Origin: Burkholderia sp. SRS-W-2-2016
GTDB taxonomy: Bacteria; Pseudomonadota; Gammaproteobacteria; Burkholderiales; Burkholderiaceae
DNA: 64,000 nucleotides
Reading direction: 5' to 3'
Assembly: GCF_001931485.1 (NCBI RefSeq)
Contig: NZ_MSDV01000075.1
Coordinates: forward strand, 62,001-126,000
A model generated the notes under the pieces. The model was not told where the DNA came from, made no database searches, and saw nothing but the letters and a program-made list of their open reading frames with translations. Shown here piece after piece: positions 16,618-24,206 of the stretch. The first letter of the stretch is position 1. Each line of letters starts with the position of its first letter. Made by a program: the position numbers and the translations under genes.

Positions 16618-17814
16618 TTATGCGTCGCCGAGCAACCCACGCGCCGCGAGATTGCGATACAACGCGCGCACGCCGAAGGTCCACGGTTCGATTTCGGTCG
16701 ACAGGCGCACGGTGTTGGTCAGCGCGCCGAGTTGCGGCGTCGAGATCGTCACGCGGTCGCCGAGGTGATGCGTGAAGCCGCCGCCGGGCGCGTCGCGGTC
16801 CTTGATCGGCGAGAACATCGTGCCGAGGAACAGCATGAAGCCGTCCGGGTACTGGTGATGGCGGCCGCAGGTCTGCGCGACGAGGTCGGCCGGGTCGCGG
16901 CTGATCTCGCTCATATGGCTCACGCCGTCGAGCACGAAGTCGTCGTCGGCGCCTTCCACGCGCAGCGACACGCTCGCCGAGCGCACCGTATCAAGCGAAA
17001 AGCGCTCGTCGAACAGCCGCACGAACGGGCCGATCGCGCACGAACCGTTGTTGTCCTTGCACTTGCCGAGCAGCAGCGCCGAGCGGCCTTCGATGTCGCG
17101 CAGGTTCACGTCGTTGCCGAGCGTCGCGCCGACCACCGTGCCATGGCTATTCACCGCCAGCACGATCTCCGGCTCCGGGTTGTTCCACACCGACGCCGCC
17201 AGCAGGCCGACGTCCGCGCCGAAGCCGACCGCCGACATCGGCTGCGACTTCGAAAACACTTCGGCGTCCGGACCAATGCCGACTTCCATGTATTGCGACC
17301 ACGCATCGCGGCGTTCGAGTTCGGCCTTCAGCTTCATCGCCGCTTCCGAGCCCGGCTTGATTTTCGACAGGTCGGTGCCGATCGTCGATGCGATCGTCTC
17401 GCGCACTTCCTTCGCTTTGGCCGGATCGCCGCCCGCCTGCTCCTCGATCACGCGTTCGATCAGGCTGACCGCGAAGGTCACGCCGCAGGCCTTGATCGCC
17501 TGCACGTCGCACGGCGCGAGCAGACGCACGGCCGGCGCGTTGGCAGCAATCGCCTCCGGCCGGTTCGCGTCGATCAGCTGCGCGACCGGGCCGAGCGATT
17601 CGCCGGCCGCATTGCGCGCGAATTGCGCGGCATCGTCGCGCTCGAACAGATCGGCGGTCGTCGCGATGCTCGCGGTGATGTCAAACACCTCGCCGCCGCG
17701 CACGACGACCACGCACGGTCCTGCCTGCGCGCCGGTATCGCGCCACACGCGGCCGACCAGCAACGCGTCGTTCAGATCGTCGGGAAGAAAGCTGGAAGGA
17801 GAAATTGCGGACAT
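16618..17814 (-). CDS. xylX: 2-keto-3-deoxy-pentonate dehydratase (FAH family, XylX-like)
   Basis: This 398-residue protein is of the fumarylacetoacetate hydrolase superfamily, XylX branch. Typical stretches are IKACGVTFAVSLIERVIEEQ (about 109-128), VGIGPDAEVFSKSQPMSAVG, EPEIVLAVNSHGTVVGATLGNDVNLRDIEG with the metal-binding Glu and Asp, and a C-terminal LGDRVTISTPQLGALTN. It should dehydrate 2-keto-3-deoxy-D-xylonate to 2-oxoglutarate semialdehyde. It lies between the dehydratase XylD and the semialdehyde dehydrogenase, exactly as the pathway requires. The ribosome binding site at 17814 is weak, so coupling to upstream translation is possible. Confidence 0.83.
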   Translation of the reverse strand: MSAISPSSFLPDDLNDALLVGRVWRDTGAQAGPCVVVVRGGEVFDITASIATTADLFERDDAAQFARNAAGESLGPVAQLIDANRPEAIAANAPAVRLLAPCDVQAIKACGVTFAVSLIERVIEEQAGGDPAKAKEVRETIASTIGTDLSKIKPGSEAAMKLKAELERRDAWSQYMEVGIGPDAEVFSKSQPMSAVGFGADVGLLAASVWNNPEPEIVLAVNSHGTVVGATLGNDVNLRDIEGRSALLLGKCKDNNGSCAIGPFVRLFDERFSLDTVRSASVSLRVEGADDDFVLDGVSHMSEISRDPADLVAQTCGRHHQYPDGFMLFLGTMFSPIKDRDAPGGGFTHHLGDRVTISTPQLGALTNTVRLSTEIEPWTFGVRALYRNLAARGLLGDA

Positions 17815-17902
17815 GGGATCGGGTCTTTAAAAGTAGTTGAGAAACGGCGCGGGCCGGGCCGCGCGCGCTTTAAAAAAGCGCCGCGGCCCTGTCACCCGCA
17901 CG

Positions 17903-19687
17903 TCAATGCGAATGGCGCGGGTTGCCGCGCTCGGCGATCACCTTCAGATACAGCGTCGCCGGTTCGAGACAGCCGCCGGTCGAGAGCTGGCCGACCGTCT
18001 TGCGATACAGCTCCTGCCACGGCGTTTGCGCGGGCGGGATGTCGAATTTCACGGTCTCGCGGCGTTGTGCGAGTTCGGCTTCGTCGACCAGCACGTTCAC
18101 GCTGCGCGCGTTCAGATCGACGCGAATCCGGTCGTTGGTGCGCAGCAGTGCGAGGCCGCCGCCGACCGCCGCTTCCGGCGACATGTTCAGAATCGACGGG
18201 CTCGCCGACGTGCCGCTCTGGCGGCCGTCGCCGAGCGTCGGCAGCGACGTGATGCCCTGGCGGATCAACTCCGCCGGCGGCGCCATGTTGACGACTTCGG
18301 CGCTACCCGGATATCCGACCGTGCCGGTGCCGCGAATCACGAGGATGCAATGCTCGTCGATTTCCAGCGACGGATCGTTGATCCGCGTGTGATAGTCCTC
18401 GGGACCGTCGAACACGATTGCGCGCGCCTCAAAGGTGTTTTCCGCGCCCGGCTCGCTCAGATAGGTCTGCCGGAACGCTTCGCCGACCACGCTCATCTTC
18501 ATGATCGCGCTGTCGAAGAAGTTGCCCGACAGCACCATGAAGCCCGCGCCGTGCTTGAGCGGATCGTCAGCGGTTTTGATCACGTCGCGATCCGCTTGCG
18601 GCGCGGCGGCGGCGATCTCGCCCATCGTGCGGCCCGACACCGTCAGGCAGTCCTCGTGCACCAGCTTCGCGTTCGCGAGTTCGCGCATCACCGCCGGCAC
18701 GCCGCCCGCGCGGTGGAAGCTCTCGCCGAGATATTCGCCGGCCGGCATGCAGTTGACGATCAGCGGCACCTGTTCACCGACGCGCTGCCAGTCGTCGAGA
18801 CTCAGTTCGACGCCCATATGCCGCGCGATCGCGATCAGATGCGGCGGGCAGTTGGTCGACGCGCCGAGCGCCGACGCGACCACGATCGCGTTTTCGAACG
18901 CCTCTTTGGTCATGATCTGCGACGGCCGCACGTCCTCGCGCACCAGATCGACGATCCGCTTGCCGGTCGCGTAGGCCATCTGGCCGCGCTCGCGGTACGC
19001 GGCCGGAATGCTCGCGCAGCCGGGCAGCGACATGCCGAGCGCTTCGGCGAGGCTGTTCATCGACAGCGCGGTGCCCATCGTGTTGCAGTGACCGATCGAC
19101 GGCGACGACGCGGTGGTCAGCTCCATGAAGCCTTCGTAATCGATCTTGCCGGCCGCGAGCAGATTGCGCGCATGCCAGATCACCGTGCCCGAGCCGACCC
19201 GCTGACCGTCGTGCCAGCCGTCGAGCATCGGGCCGCCGGACAGTACGATTGCCGGCATATCGACGGTCGCCGCCGCCATCAGGCAGGCCGGGGTGGTCTT
19301 GTCGCAGCCGGTGGTCAGCACCACGCCGTCGAGCGGAAAGCCGTGCAGGATTTCAACGAGGCCCAGATACGCGAGATTGCGGTCGAGCGCGGCGGTCGGC
19401 CGGCGGCTCTGTTCCGCGAGCGGGTGCACCGGAAATTCCATCGGAATCCCGCCGGCATCGCGAATGCCGGCCTTCGTGCGCGCCGCCAGTTCGATGTGGT
19501 GGCGGTTGCACGGCGCGAGATCGCTGCCGGTCTGCGCGATGCCGATGATCGGCCGGCCCGACTGCAACTCTTCGCGCGTCAGACCGTAGTTCATGAAACG
19601 CTCGACGTACAGCGCCGTCATGTCCGCGTGCGAAGGATCGTCGAACCATTCCTGGCTGCGCAGCCGGCGCGGGGTGGATGCTGACAT
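17903..19687 (-). CDS. xylD: D-xylonate dehydratase (IlvD/EDD family)
   Basis: The 594-residue enzyme is an IlvD/EDD dehydratase very like Caulobacter XylD. Recognisable stretches are RSQEWFDDPSHADMTALYVE, RPIIGIAQTGSDLAPCNRHH, TTGCDKTTPA with one cluster Cys, GHCNTMGTA with another, and TLGDRQSG-type residues near 520. The family binds an iron-sulfur cluster and Mg2+. It should convert D-xylonate to 2-keto-3-deoxy-D-xylonate. L-arabonate dehydratase is a close alternative, but the accompanying XylB-like dehydrogenase favours xylose. The gene starts 16 bp after the transporter gene. Confidence 0.87.
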   Translation of the reverse strand: MSASTPRRLRSQEWFDDPSHADMTALYVERFMNYGLTREELQSGRPIIGIAQTGSDLAPCNRHHIELAARTKAGIRDAGGIPMEFPVHPLAEQSRRPTAALDRNLAYLGLVEILHGFPLDGVVLTTGCDKTTPACLMAAATVDMPAIVLSGGPMLDGWHDGQRVGSGTVIWHARNLLAAGKIDYEGFMELTTASSPSIGHCNTMGTALSMNSLAEALGMSLPGCASIPAAYRERGQMAYATGKRIVDLVREDVRPSQIMTKEAFENAIVVASALGASTNCPPHLIAIARHMGVELSLDDWQRVGEQVPLIVNCMPAGEYLGESFHRAGGVPAVMRELANAKLVHEDCLTVSGRTMGEIAAAAPQADRDVIKTADDPLKHGAGFMVLSGNFFDSAIMKMSVVGEAFRQTYLSEPGAENTFEARAIVFDGPEDYHTRINDPSLEIDEHCILVIRGTGTVGYPGSAEVVNMAPPAELIRQGITSLPTLGDGRQSGTSASPSILNMSPEAAVGGGLALLRTNDRIRVDLNARSVNVLVDEAELAQRRETVKFDIPPAQTPWQELYRKTVGQLSTGGCLEPATLYLKVIAERGNPRHSH

Positions 19688-19703
19688 GATGCTTATCTCT
19701 CTG

Positions 19704-21128
19704 TCATGGGGTAAGGGTTTCGCGCGCGCGTTGCGTGGCGTTCGCCGCGCGCGTCGGGTTGCGGCCGGCTTCGTCGCCCGCGGGCGAGCCGGTCCGCTCG
19801 AGCATCGTGCGCGGCACCAGCAGGATCAGCACGCAGCTGACCAGCAGGCAGGCGCCGAGCGCGTAAGTGCCGTTGTTGATATCGCCGGTCAGATTCTTCG
19901 CGACCGCGGTGATCATCGAACCGGTGAAGCCGGACAGGTTGCCGATCGCGTTGATCATCGCGATACCGGCAGCCGCCGCCGCGCCCGACAGCAACTGGCC
20001 GGGGAAAGTCCAGTAAATCGGCATCAGCGCGAGAATGCCGGCGGTCGCGATGGTCAGGAACGTGATCGCCAACACTACATGATGCGCCACTGCCGCGCTC
20101 ATGATCAGCCCGAGGCCGCCTATCAGCGCCGGAATCGCCGCATGCAGGCGCCGCTCGCCGGTTTTCTTCGAGTGCGCGGCGTTCGCGAGCGTCGCGACGA
20201 TCGCCACGCCGTACGGAATCGCGGTCAGCAGGCCGATATGCAGCGGGTCCTGCACGCCGGTCGCCTTGATGATCGACGGCAGCCAGAACGCGAGGCCGTA
20301 GAAGCCGGTATTGAACGTGAGCAGGATCGCGACCAGCAGCCACACGCGCGGATCGCGCACCGCCGCGCCGAAGCGCGCGGTCTTGTGCGTGCTTTCGCGT
20401 TGCAGGTTCGCGGCGAGCAGGGTCTTTTCCTGCGGCGTCAGCCAGCGGGCCTGCTCGATACCGTCGTCGAGCGAGAAATACACGACGAACGCGGTCAGCA
20501 GCGACGGCACGCCTTCGATCAACAGCATCCACTGCCAGCCCTGGAAGCCCAGCAGACCGGCCGTGTTCTCCATCAGCCAACCGGACACCACGCCGCCGAG
20601 CATCAGGCTGACCGGCATCGCGATCAGGAAGCCCGACATCACGCGGCTTTGGCGCTGCGCAGGGAACCAGAAGTTCAGATACAGGATCACGCCGGGGAAA
20701 AAGCCCGCTTCGCAGAGCCCGAGCAGAAACCGCAGGGTGTAGAACATCGTCGCGGTTTCGACGTGCGCGAGACGCGCGAGCGGCTCGACGAACGCGAGCG
20801 CCATCGACACGATGCCCCACGTAAACATGATCCGCGCGATCCAGAAGCGCGCGCCGTAGCGATGCAGAAACACGTTGCTCGGCACTTCGAAAATGAAGTA
20901 GCCCCAGAAAAACACGCTCGCGCCGATCGCGTACATCGTGTCGGACAGGCCGAGATCGTCGAGCATCTGCAGCTTTGCGAAGCCGACGTTCACGCGGTCC
21001 AGATACGCGACCACGTAGCACAGCAGCAGGATCGGCAGCAGCCGGCGCACGACCTTGCGGTAAGTCTTTTCTTCGAATTCGTCGATGCGCGCGGCGGAGC
21101 CGGCGCCCGCAGAAGGTACAGCACTCAT
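19704..21128 (-). CDS. MFS transporter, anion:cation symporter family (probable sugar-acid uptake)
   Basis: This 474-residue protein has twelve predicted helices and the ACS-family opening RRLLPILLLCYVVAYLDRVNVGFAKLQM, with a second signature (YLNFWFPAQRQSRVMSGFLIAMP). ACS members commonly import organic and sugar acids with protons. Placed directly ahead of xylD, it may import D-xylonate or related pentonates, feeding the pathway below the lactonase. The start at 21128 has TGGAGATA upstream and excludes an unlikely 28-residue extension. It is the first gene of the transporter-xylD-xylX-xylA operon. Confidence 0.82.
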   Translation of the reverse strand: MSAVPSAGAGSAARIDEFEEKTYRKVVRRLLPILLLCYVVAYLDRVNVGFAKLQMLDDLGLSDTMYAIGASVFFWGYFIFEVPSNVFLHRYGARFWIARIMFTWGIVSMALAFVEPLARLAHVETATMFYTLRFLLGLCEAGFFPGVILYLNFWFPAQRQSRVMSGFLIAMPVSLMLGGVVSGWLMENTAGLLGFQGWQWMLLIEGVPSLLTAFVVYFSLDDGIEQARWLTPQEKTLLAANLQRESTHKTARFGAAVRDPRVWLLVAILLTFNTGFYGLAFWLPSIIKATGVQDPLHIGLLTAIPYGVAIVATLANAAHSKKTGERRLHAAIPALIGGLGLIMSAAVAHHVVLAITFLTIATAGILALMPIYWTFPGQLLSGAAAAAGIAMINAIGNLSGFTGSMITAVAKNLTGDINNGTYALGACLLVSCVLILLVPRTMLERTGSPAGDEAGRNPTRAANATQRARETLTP

Positions 21129-21236
21129 TCGTATCTCCATCAGCGTATTTATCGTAGGAAATGCCGTCGCGTGACGCCGGGGCTTGTGCGGATCAGATCC
21201 GCCTCCACCCACCCCAGCGCGCGCCGCCGATAAAAA

Positions 21237-21248
21237 GTTACCGGTAAC
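21237..21248. promoter_or_regulatory. Palindromic operator, GTTACCGGTAAC type
   Basis: A perfect 12-bp palindrome, GTTACCGGTAAC, lies about 109 bp upstream of the sugar-acid transporter start. The form, with a central CG in an even palindrome, is typical of LacI-family sites. An identical copy is in the xylanase promoter and one-mismatch copies are at 42777 and 33672. The likely reader is the LacI protein encoded at 21342-22373, by proximity and elimination. Confidence 0.72.
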
Positions 21249-21341
21249 ATTTATGGTCGTGAATGTTACGCGCGGCTTACCGTCCGAACAACCAAGGGAT
21301 ATCCCTGAGCTACGTTTTAAGGGTTTTGAGGGTTTTAACGC

Positions 21342-22373
21342 TTACGCGCTGTCGCGCGCGATCACCGAGAAGTCGATCTTTGCCGCCTTCCTGCGCTGCG
21401 GCGCGGCGCCCGCCTCGCGTTCAGCGAGCGCGGCGAGCAGCGTTTCGCCGGCGCGCTGGCCGATCCCATACGCGTCGACCGACACCGTCGTGATGCTCGG
21501 CTGGCAGCACCACGACACTTCGAAATTGCCGAAGCCGGCCACCGCGATATCGCCCGGTACCGACAGTCCGCGCCGGTGACATTCCATGATCGCGCCGAAC
21601 GCGGACATGTCGCTTACGCACATCACCGCGTCGGTGTCGGGCCACGCTTCGAGCAACGCGCTGATCGCCGGAGCGCCGTGGCTCATCGTGATCGGCGAAT
21701 CGCCGAGCCGGATCACGCGCGGCTCGCCCAGGCCGAGCGCCCTGATTTCGGCGACGTAGCCGCGCGCCCGGTCGGCGCCGCGCCGGTCCAGCTCGCTCGC
21801 GCCGGCGATGAAACCGATGCGCCGGTAGCCGCGTTCGTGCAGATGGCGGACCATCGCGCGCGCCGCCGCCGAGTTCGAGAAGCCGACCACTGTATCGATC
21901 GGATCGCTCGGCAGATCCCACATTTCGACCACCGGAATGCCGGCGCGCTGCAACAGCGTGCGCGTCGCGTCGGTGTGGCGGCCGCCGGTCAGCGCGACGC
22001 AGCGCGGCTGGTGGCGCAGCATCGAGCGCACCAGCAGTTCTTCCTGTTCGAGGCTGTAGTCGGTGTCGCCGAGCAGCAGTTGCAGCCCGTGCGGCGTGAG
22101 CGCCGCGTTCAGCCCGCGCACCGTGTCCGAGAAGTTCGAGCTCGACAGCGACGGCACCAGCACCGCGACGAACTCCGAACGCCCCGACGACAACGCGCCC
22201 GCCGCCGCATCGGCAACGTAGCCGAGTTCGTCGATCACCTTCTGGACTTTCTCGCGCGTCGCTTGCGATACGTTGCGGCCCGCGAGCACGCGCGACACGG
22301 TCATCTTCGAAACGCCCGCGCGTTCGGCGACATCGGACATGCGGGGCGGGACGGTTGGCCTGGACGACGTCAT
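21342..22373 (-). CDS. LacI-family regulator, probable pentose pathway repressor
   Basis: The 343-residue protein has an N-terminal LacI helix-turn-helix (MSDVAERAGVSKMTVSRVLAGR, about 12-33, then the hinge helix ADAAAGALSSGRSE) and a periplasmic-binding-type sensor domain with FVAVLVPSLSSSNFSDTVRGL and VMCVSDMSAFGAIMECHRRGLSVPGDIAVAGFGNFE. The sensor domain resembles GntR-of-LacI type proteins that bind sugar acids. It sits between xylC and the transporter-xylD operon, so it may respond to xylose or xylonate. The start ATG at 22373 lies 108 bp downstream of xylC. Confidence 0.85.
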   Translation of the reverse strand: MTSSRPTVPPRMSDVAERAGVSKMTVSRVLAGRNVSQATREKVQKVIDELGYVADAAAGALSSGRSEFVAVLVPSLSSSNFSDTVRGLNAALTPHGLQLLLGDTDYSLEQEELLVRSMLRHQPRCVALTGGRHTDATRTLLQRAGIPVVEMWDLPSDPIDTVVGFSNSAAARAMVRHLHERGYRRIGFIAGASELDRRGADRARGYVAEIRALGLGEPRVIRLGDSPITMSHGAPAISALLEAWPDTDAVMCVSDMSAFGAIMECHRRGLSVPGDIAVAGFGNFEVSWCCQPSITTVSVDAYGIGQRAGETLLAALAEREAGAAPQRRKAAKIDFSVIARDSA

Positions 22374-22481
22374 GGTAGGAAGCGAAACGGATGCGCGAAA
22401 GTCACGGAACGCACATGATACCTGGCCGCCCGCGCCGGGGCGTTCGCGGCGATATCCTGGCTTGACATCGGCGGCCGCTCG

Positions 22482-23366
22482 TTAGCGCGCGAAGCCGACC
22501 GTGCAGCTCGCCTGCGCCTGTCCCGCCACCGGCGCGCGGAACGAGAACAGCCCGCCCGCCTGCGGCTGGTGCTGACGTTCGACCGCGGTCAGGCCCTTCC
22601 ATGCGGTCGTCACGTAGACGGTGCGCAGATCGTCGCCGCCGAACGCGAGCTTGGTCACGTTCGCGCACGGCAGCGGCACCTGATCGACCAGCTCGCCGGC
22701 CGGCGAATAACGCTCGATGCGCCAGCCGCCGAACAGCGCGACCCACACGAAGCCGTCGGCGTCCACGGCCAAGCCGTCCGGATGGCCGTCGCCCGAAATC
22801 GCCGCGAAAATCCGCTTGCCCGACAGCGTGCCGTCGGCGGCGACGTCGAACGCGTAGACCACGCGGCGCATCGTGTCGTTGTGATACAGCGTGCGGCCGT
22901 CCGGGCTCATCGCCGGGCCGTTGGTGATCACGTAGTCGTCGTCCTGCGCGAGCGCCTCGCCGGCTTCGTTCACGCGATACAGCGTGCCGCTCGGCGCGAC
23001 TTCCGCGTTATCCATCGAGCCGAACCACAGCCGTCCTTGCGCATCGACGAAACCGTCGTTCAGGCGGTTGCCCGGCAGTTGCGCCTCGACGTCGACCAGC
23101 TTCGCGAACGCGCCGCTCGTCGCATCGAAGCAATACAGACCGTCGGGCAATCCGCACACGAATAACCGGTCCGCGAGCGGCACGATGAAGCCGGGCTGAT
23201 CCGGCGCCTGCCAGCTTTGCTGCTCGCCGCTGTCCAGCGCCAGCCGGTGAATCCGGTGGCCCTTGATGTCGACGAAATACAGCGCGTTTTCGGCGGCCTG
23301 CCACAGCGGTCCTTCGCCGAGTTCGGCGCCGACCGGCCACACGCACACAGGGACCGGCATGCTCAT
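22482..23366 (-). CDS. xylC: SMP-30/gluconolactonase-family lactonase (xylonolactonase)
   Basis: The 294-residue protein is an SMP-30 family six-bladed propeller lactonase. The metal ligand Glu is in AELGEGPLW (E18), Asn and Asp ligands fall in NRLNDGFVDAQGRLWFGSMD and in HPDGLAVDADG, followed by WVALFGGWRIERYSP. It should open D-xylono-lactone to D-xylonate. ATG at 23366 overlaps the stop of the dehydrogenase gene by four bases (ATGA), so the two pathway steps are translationally coupled. An internal ATG at 23360 is also possible. Confidence 0.86.
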   Translation of the reverse strand: MSMPVPVCVWPVGAELGEGPLWQAAENALYFVDIKGHRIHRLALDSGEQQSWQAPDQPGFIVPLADRLFVCGLPDGLYCFDATSGAFAKLVDVEAQLPGNRLNDGFVDAQGRLWFGSMDNAEVAPSGTLYRVNEAGEALAQDDDYVITNGPAMSPDGRTLYHNDTMRRVVYAFDVAADGTLSGKRIFAAISGDGHPDGLAVDADGFVWVALFGGWRIERYSPAGELVDQVPLPCANVTKLAFGGDDLRTVYVTTAWKGLTAVERQHQPQAGGLFSFRAPVAGQAQASCTVGFAR

Positions 23367-24130
23367 TCTCCGTACCACCCTGCGTCGACGAAGTAATCGC
23401 GACCGGAACAGCGCGACGCGTCGTCCGACGCGAGAAACAGCGCCATGCGCGCGACGTGCTCGGGCTCGATGCGCAGTTTCAGACACTGGCTCGCGACGAC
23501 CTTCGCCTCGCTCTCCGGCGATTGCCACAGCGCCATCTGCCGCGGCGTCCTGATCGCGCCCGGGATGATGCAGTTCACGCGGATGCCCGCGCCGCCGAGA
23601 TCGCGCGCGAGACCGCGGGTGAGCCCTTCGATGCCGGCCTTCGCGGTCATGTAGATCGCCAGATTCGGCAGCGCCAGATGCCAGGACACCGAGCCGAGAT
23701 TCAGGATCACGCCGCGGCCGGCCTCGCGCATCCCGTTCGCGGCGGCCTGCGCGCAGAAGAACTGGTGGCGCAGATTCACCGCGATACGGTCGTCCCAGTA
23801 GCTCGCGGTCAGTTCGCCGATTTCGTGGCGGTCGTCGTTGCCGGCGTTGTTGACCAGCACGTCGATCGGACCTGCCGCGGCGACGATCGAGGCGAACATC
23901 TCGTTGATCGCATCGACGTTGCGCAGATCGCAGCGCCGGAACAGCGGCGGATGCTTCGCATCGCGAAGCTTTTCCTGCAACGCGAGCGAATCGGCCTCGG
24001 CGACGTCGAGGAAGAACACGCGCGCGCCCTGTTGCGCGAACGCCTCGGTCATCGCGGCGCCGATCCCGCTGCCGCCGCCGGTGACGACGACCGTTTTGTC
24101 CGCCAGGCTCGGGTAGATTGCGTACGACAT
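23363..24130 (-). CDS. xylB: SDR-family D-xylose dehydrogenase (XylB-like)
   Basis: This 255-residue short-chain dehydrogenase has the cofactor motif TGGGSGIG (17-24), NNAG (94-97) and the catalytic triad Ser147, Tyr160 and Lys164 (SVSWHLALPNLAIYMTAK). The segments MSYAIYPSL, NDDRHEIGELTASYWDDRIAVNLRH and LASDDASRCSGRDYFVDAGW closely recall Caulobacter XylB, which oxidises D-xylose to xylonolactone with NAD. A longer upstream frame is excluded because this start matches the family. It follows the GH3 gene by 76 bp and overlaps xylC. Confidence 0.86.
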   Translation of the reverse strand: MSYAIYPSLADKTVVVTGGGSGIGAAMTEAFAQQGARVFFLDVAEADSLALQEKLRDAKHPPLFRRCDLRNVDAINEMFASIVAAAGPIDVLVNNAGNDDRHEIGELTASYWDDRIAVNLRHQFFCAQAAANGMREAGRGVILNLGSVSWHLALPNLAIYMTAKAGIEGLTRGLARDLGGAGIRVNCIIPGAIRTPRQMALWQSPESEAKVVASQCLKLRIEPEHVARMALFLASDDASRCSGRDYFVDAGWYGE

Positions 24131-24206
24131 CAGATATTCCGTTGTTTCGAGTAGGGTTCGAGTGGGACTGCCCGGAGAGCCCCCGGGCCGCCGGCTGCCG
24201 TTTGAA

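Noticed and set aside
15097..18252. 1051-codon plus-strand frame opposite the xylA and xylX genes
   Set aside because: Arg- and His-rich antisense shadow; the minus strand holds two recognisable enzymes with catalytic residues.
15154..24130. L-arabinose rather than D-xylose oxidative pathway
   Set aside because: The SDR resembles Caulobacter XylB and an FAH-family XylX replaces the aldolase-type arabonate enzyme, so xylose is favoured, though arabinose cannot be fully excluded by reading alone.
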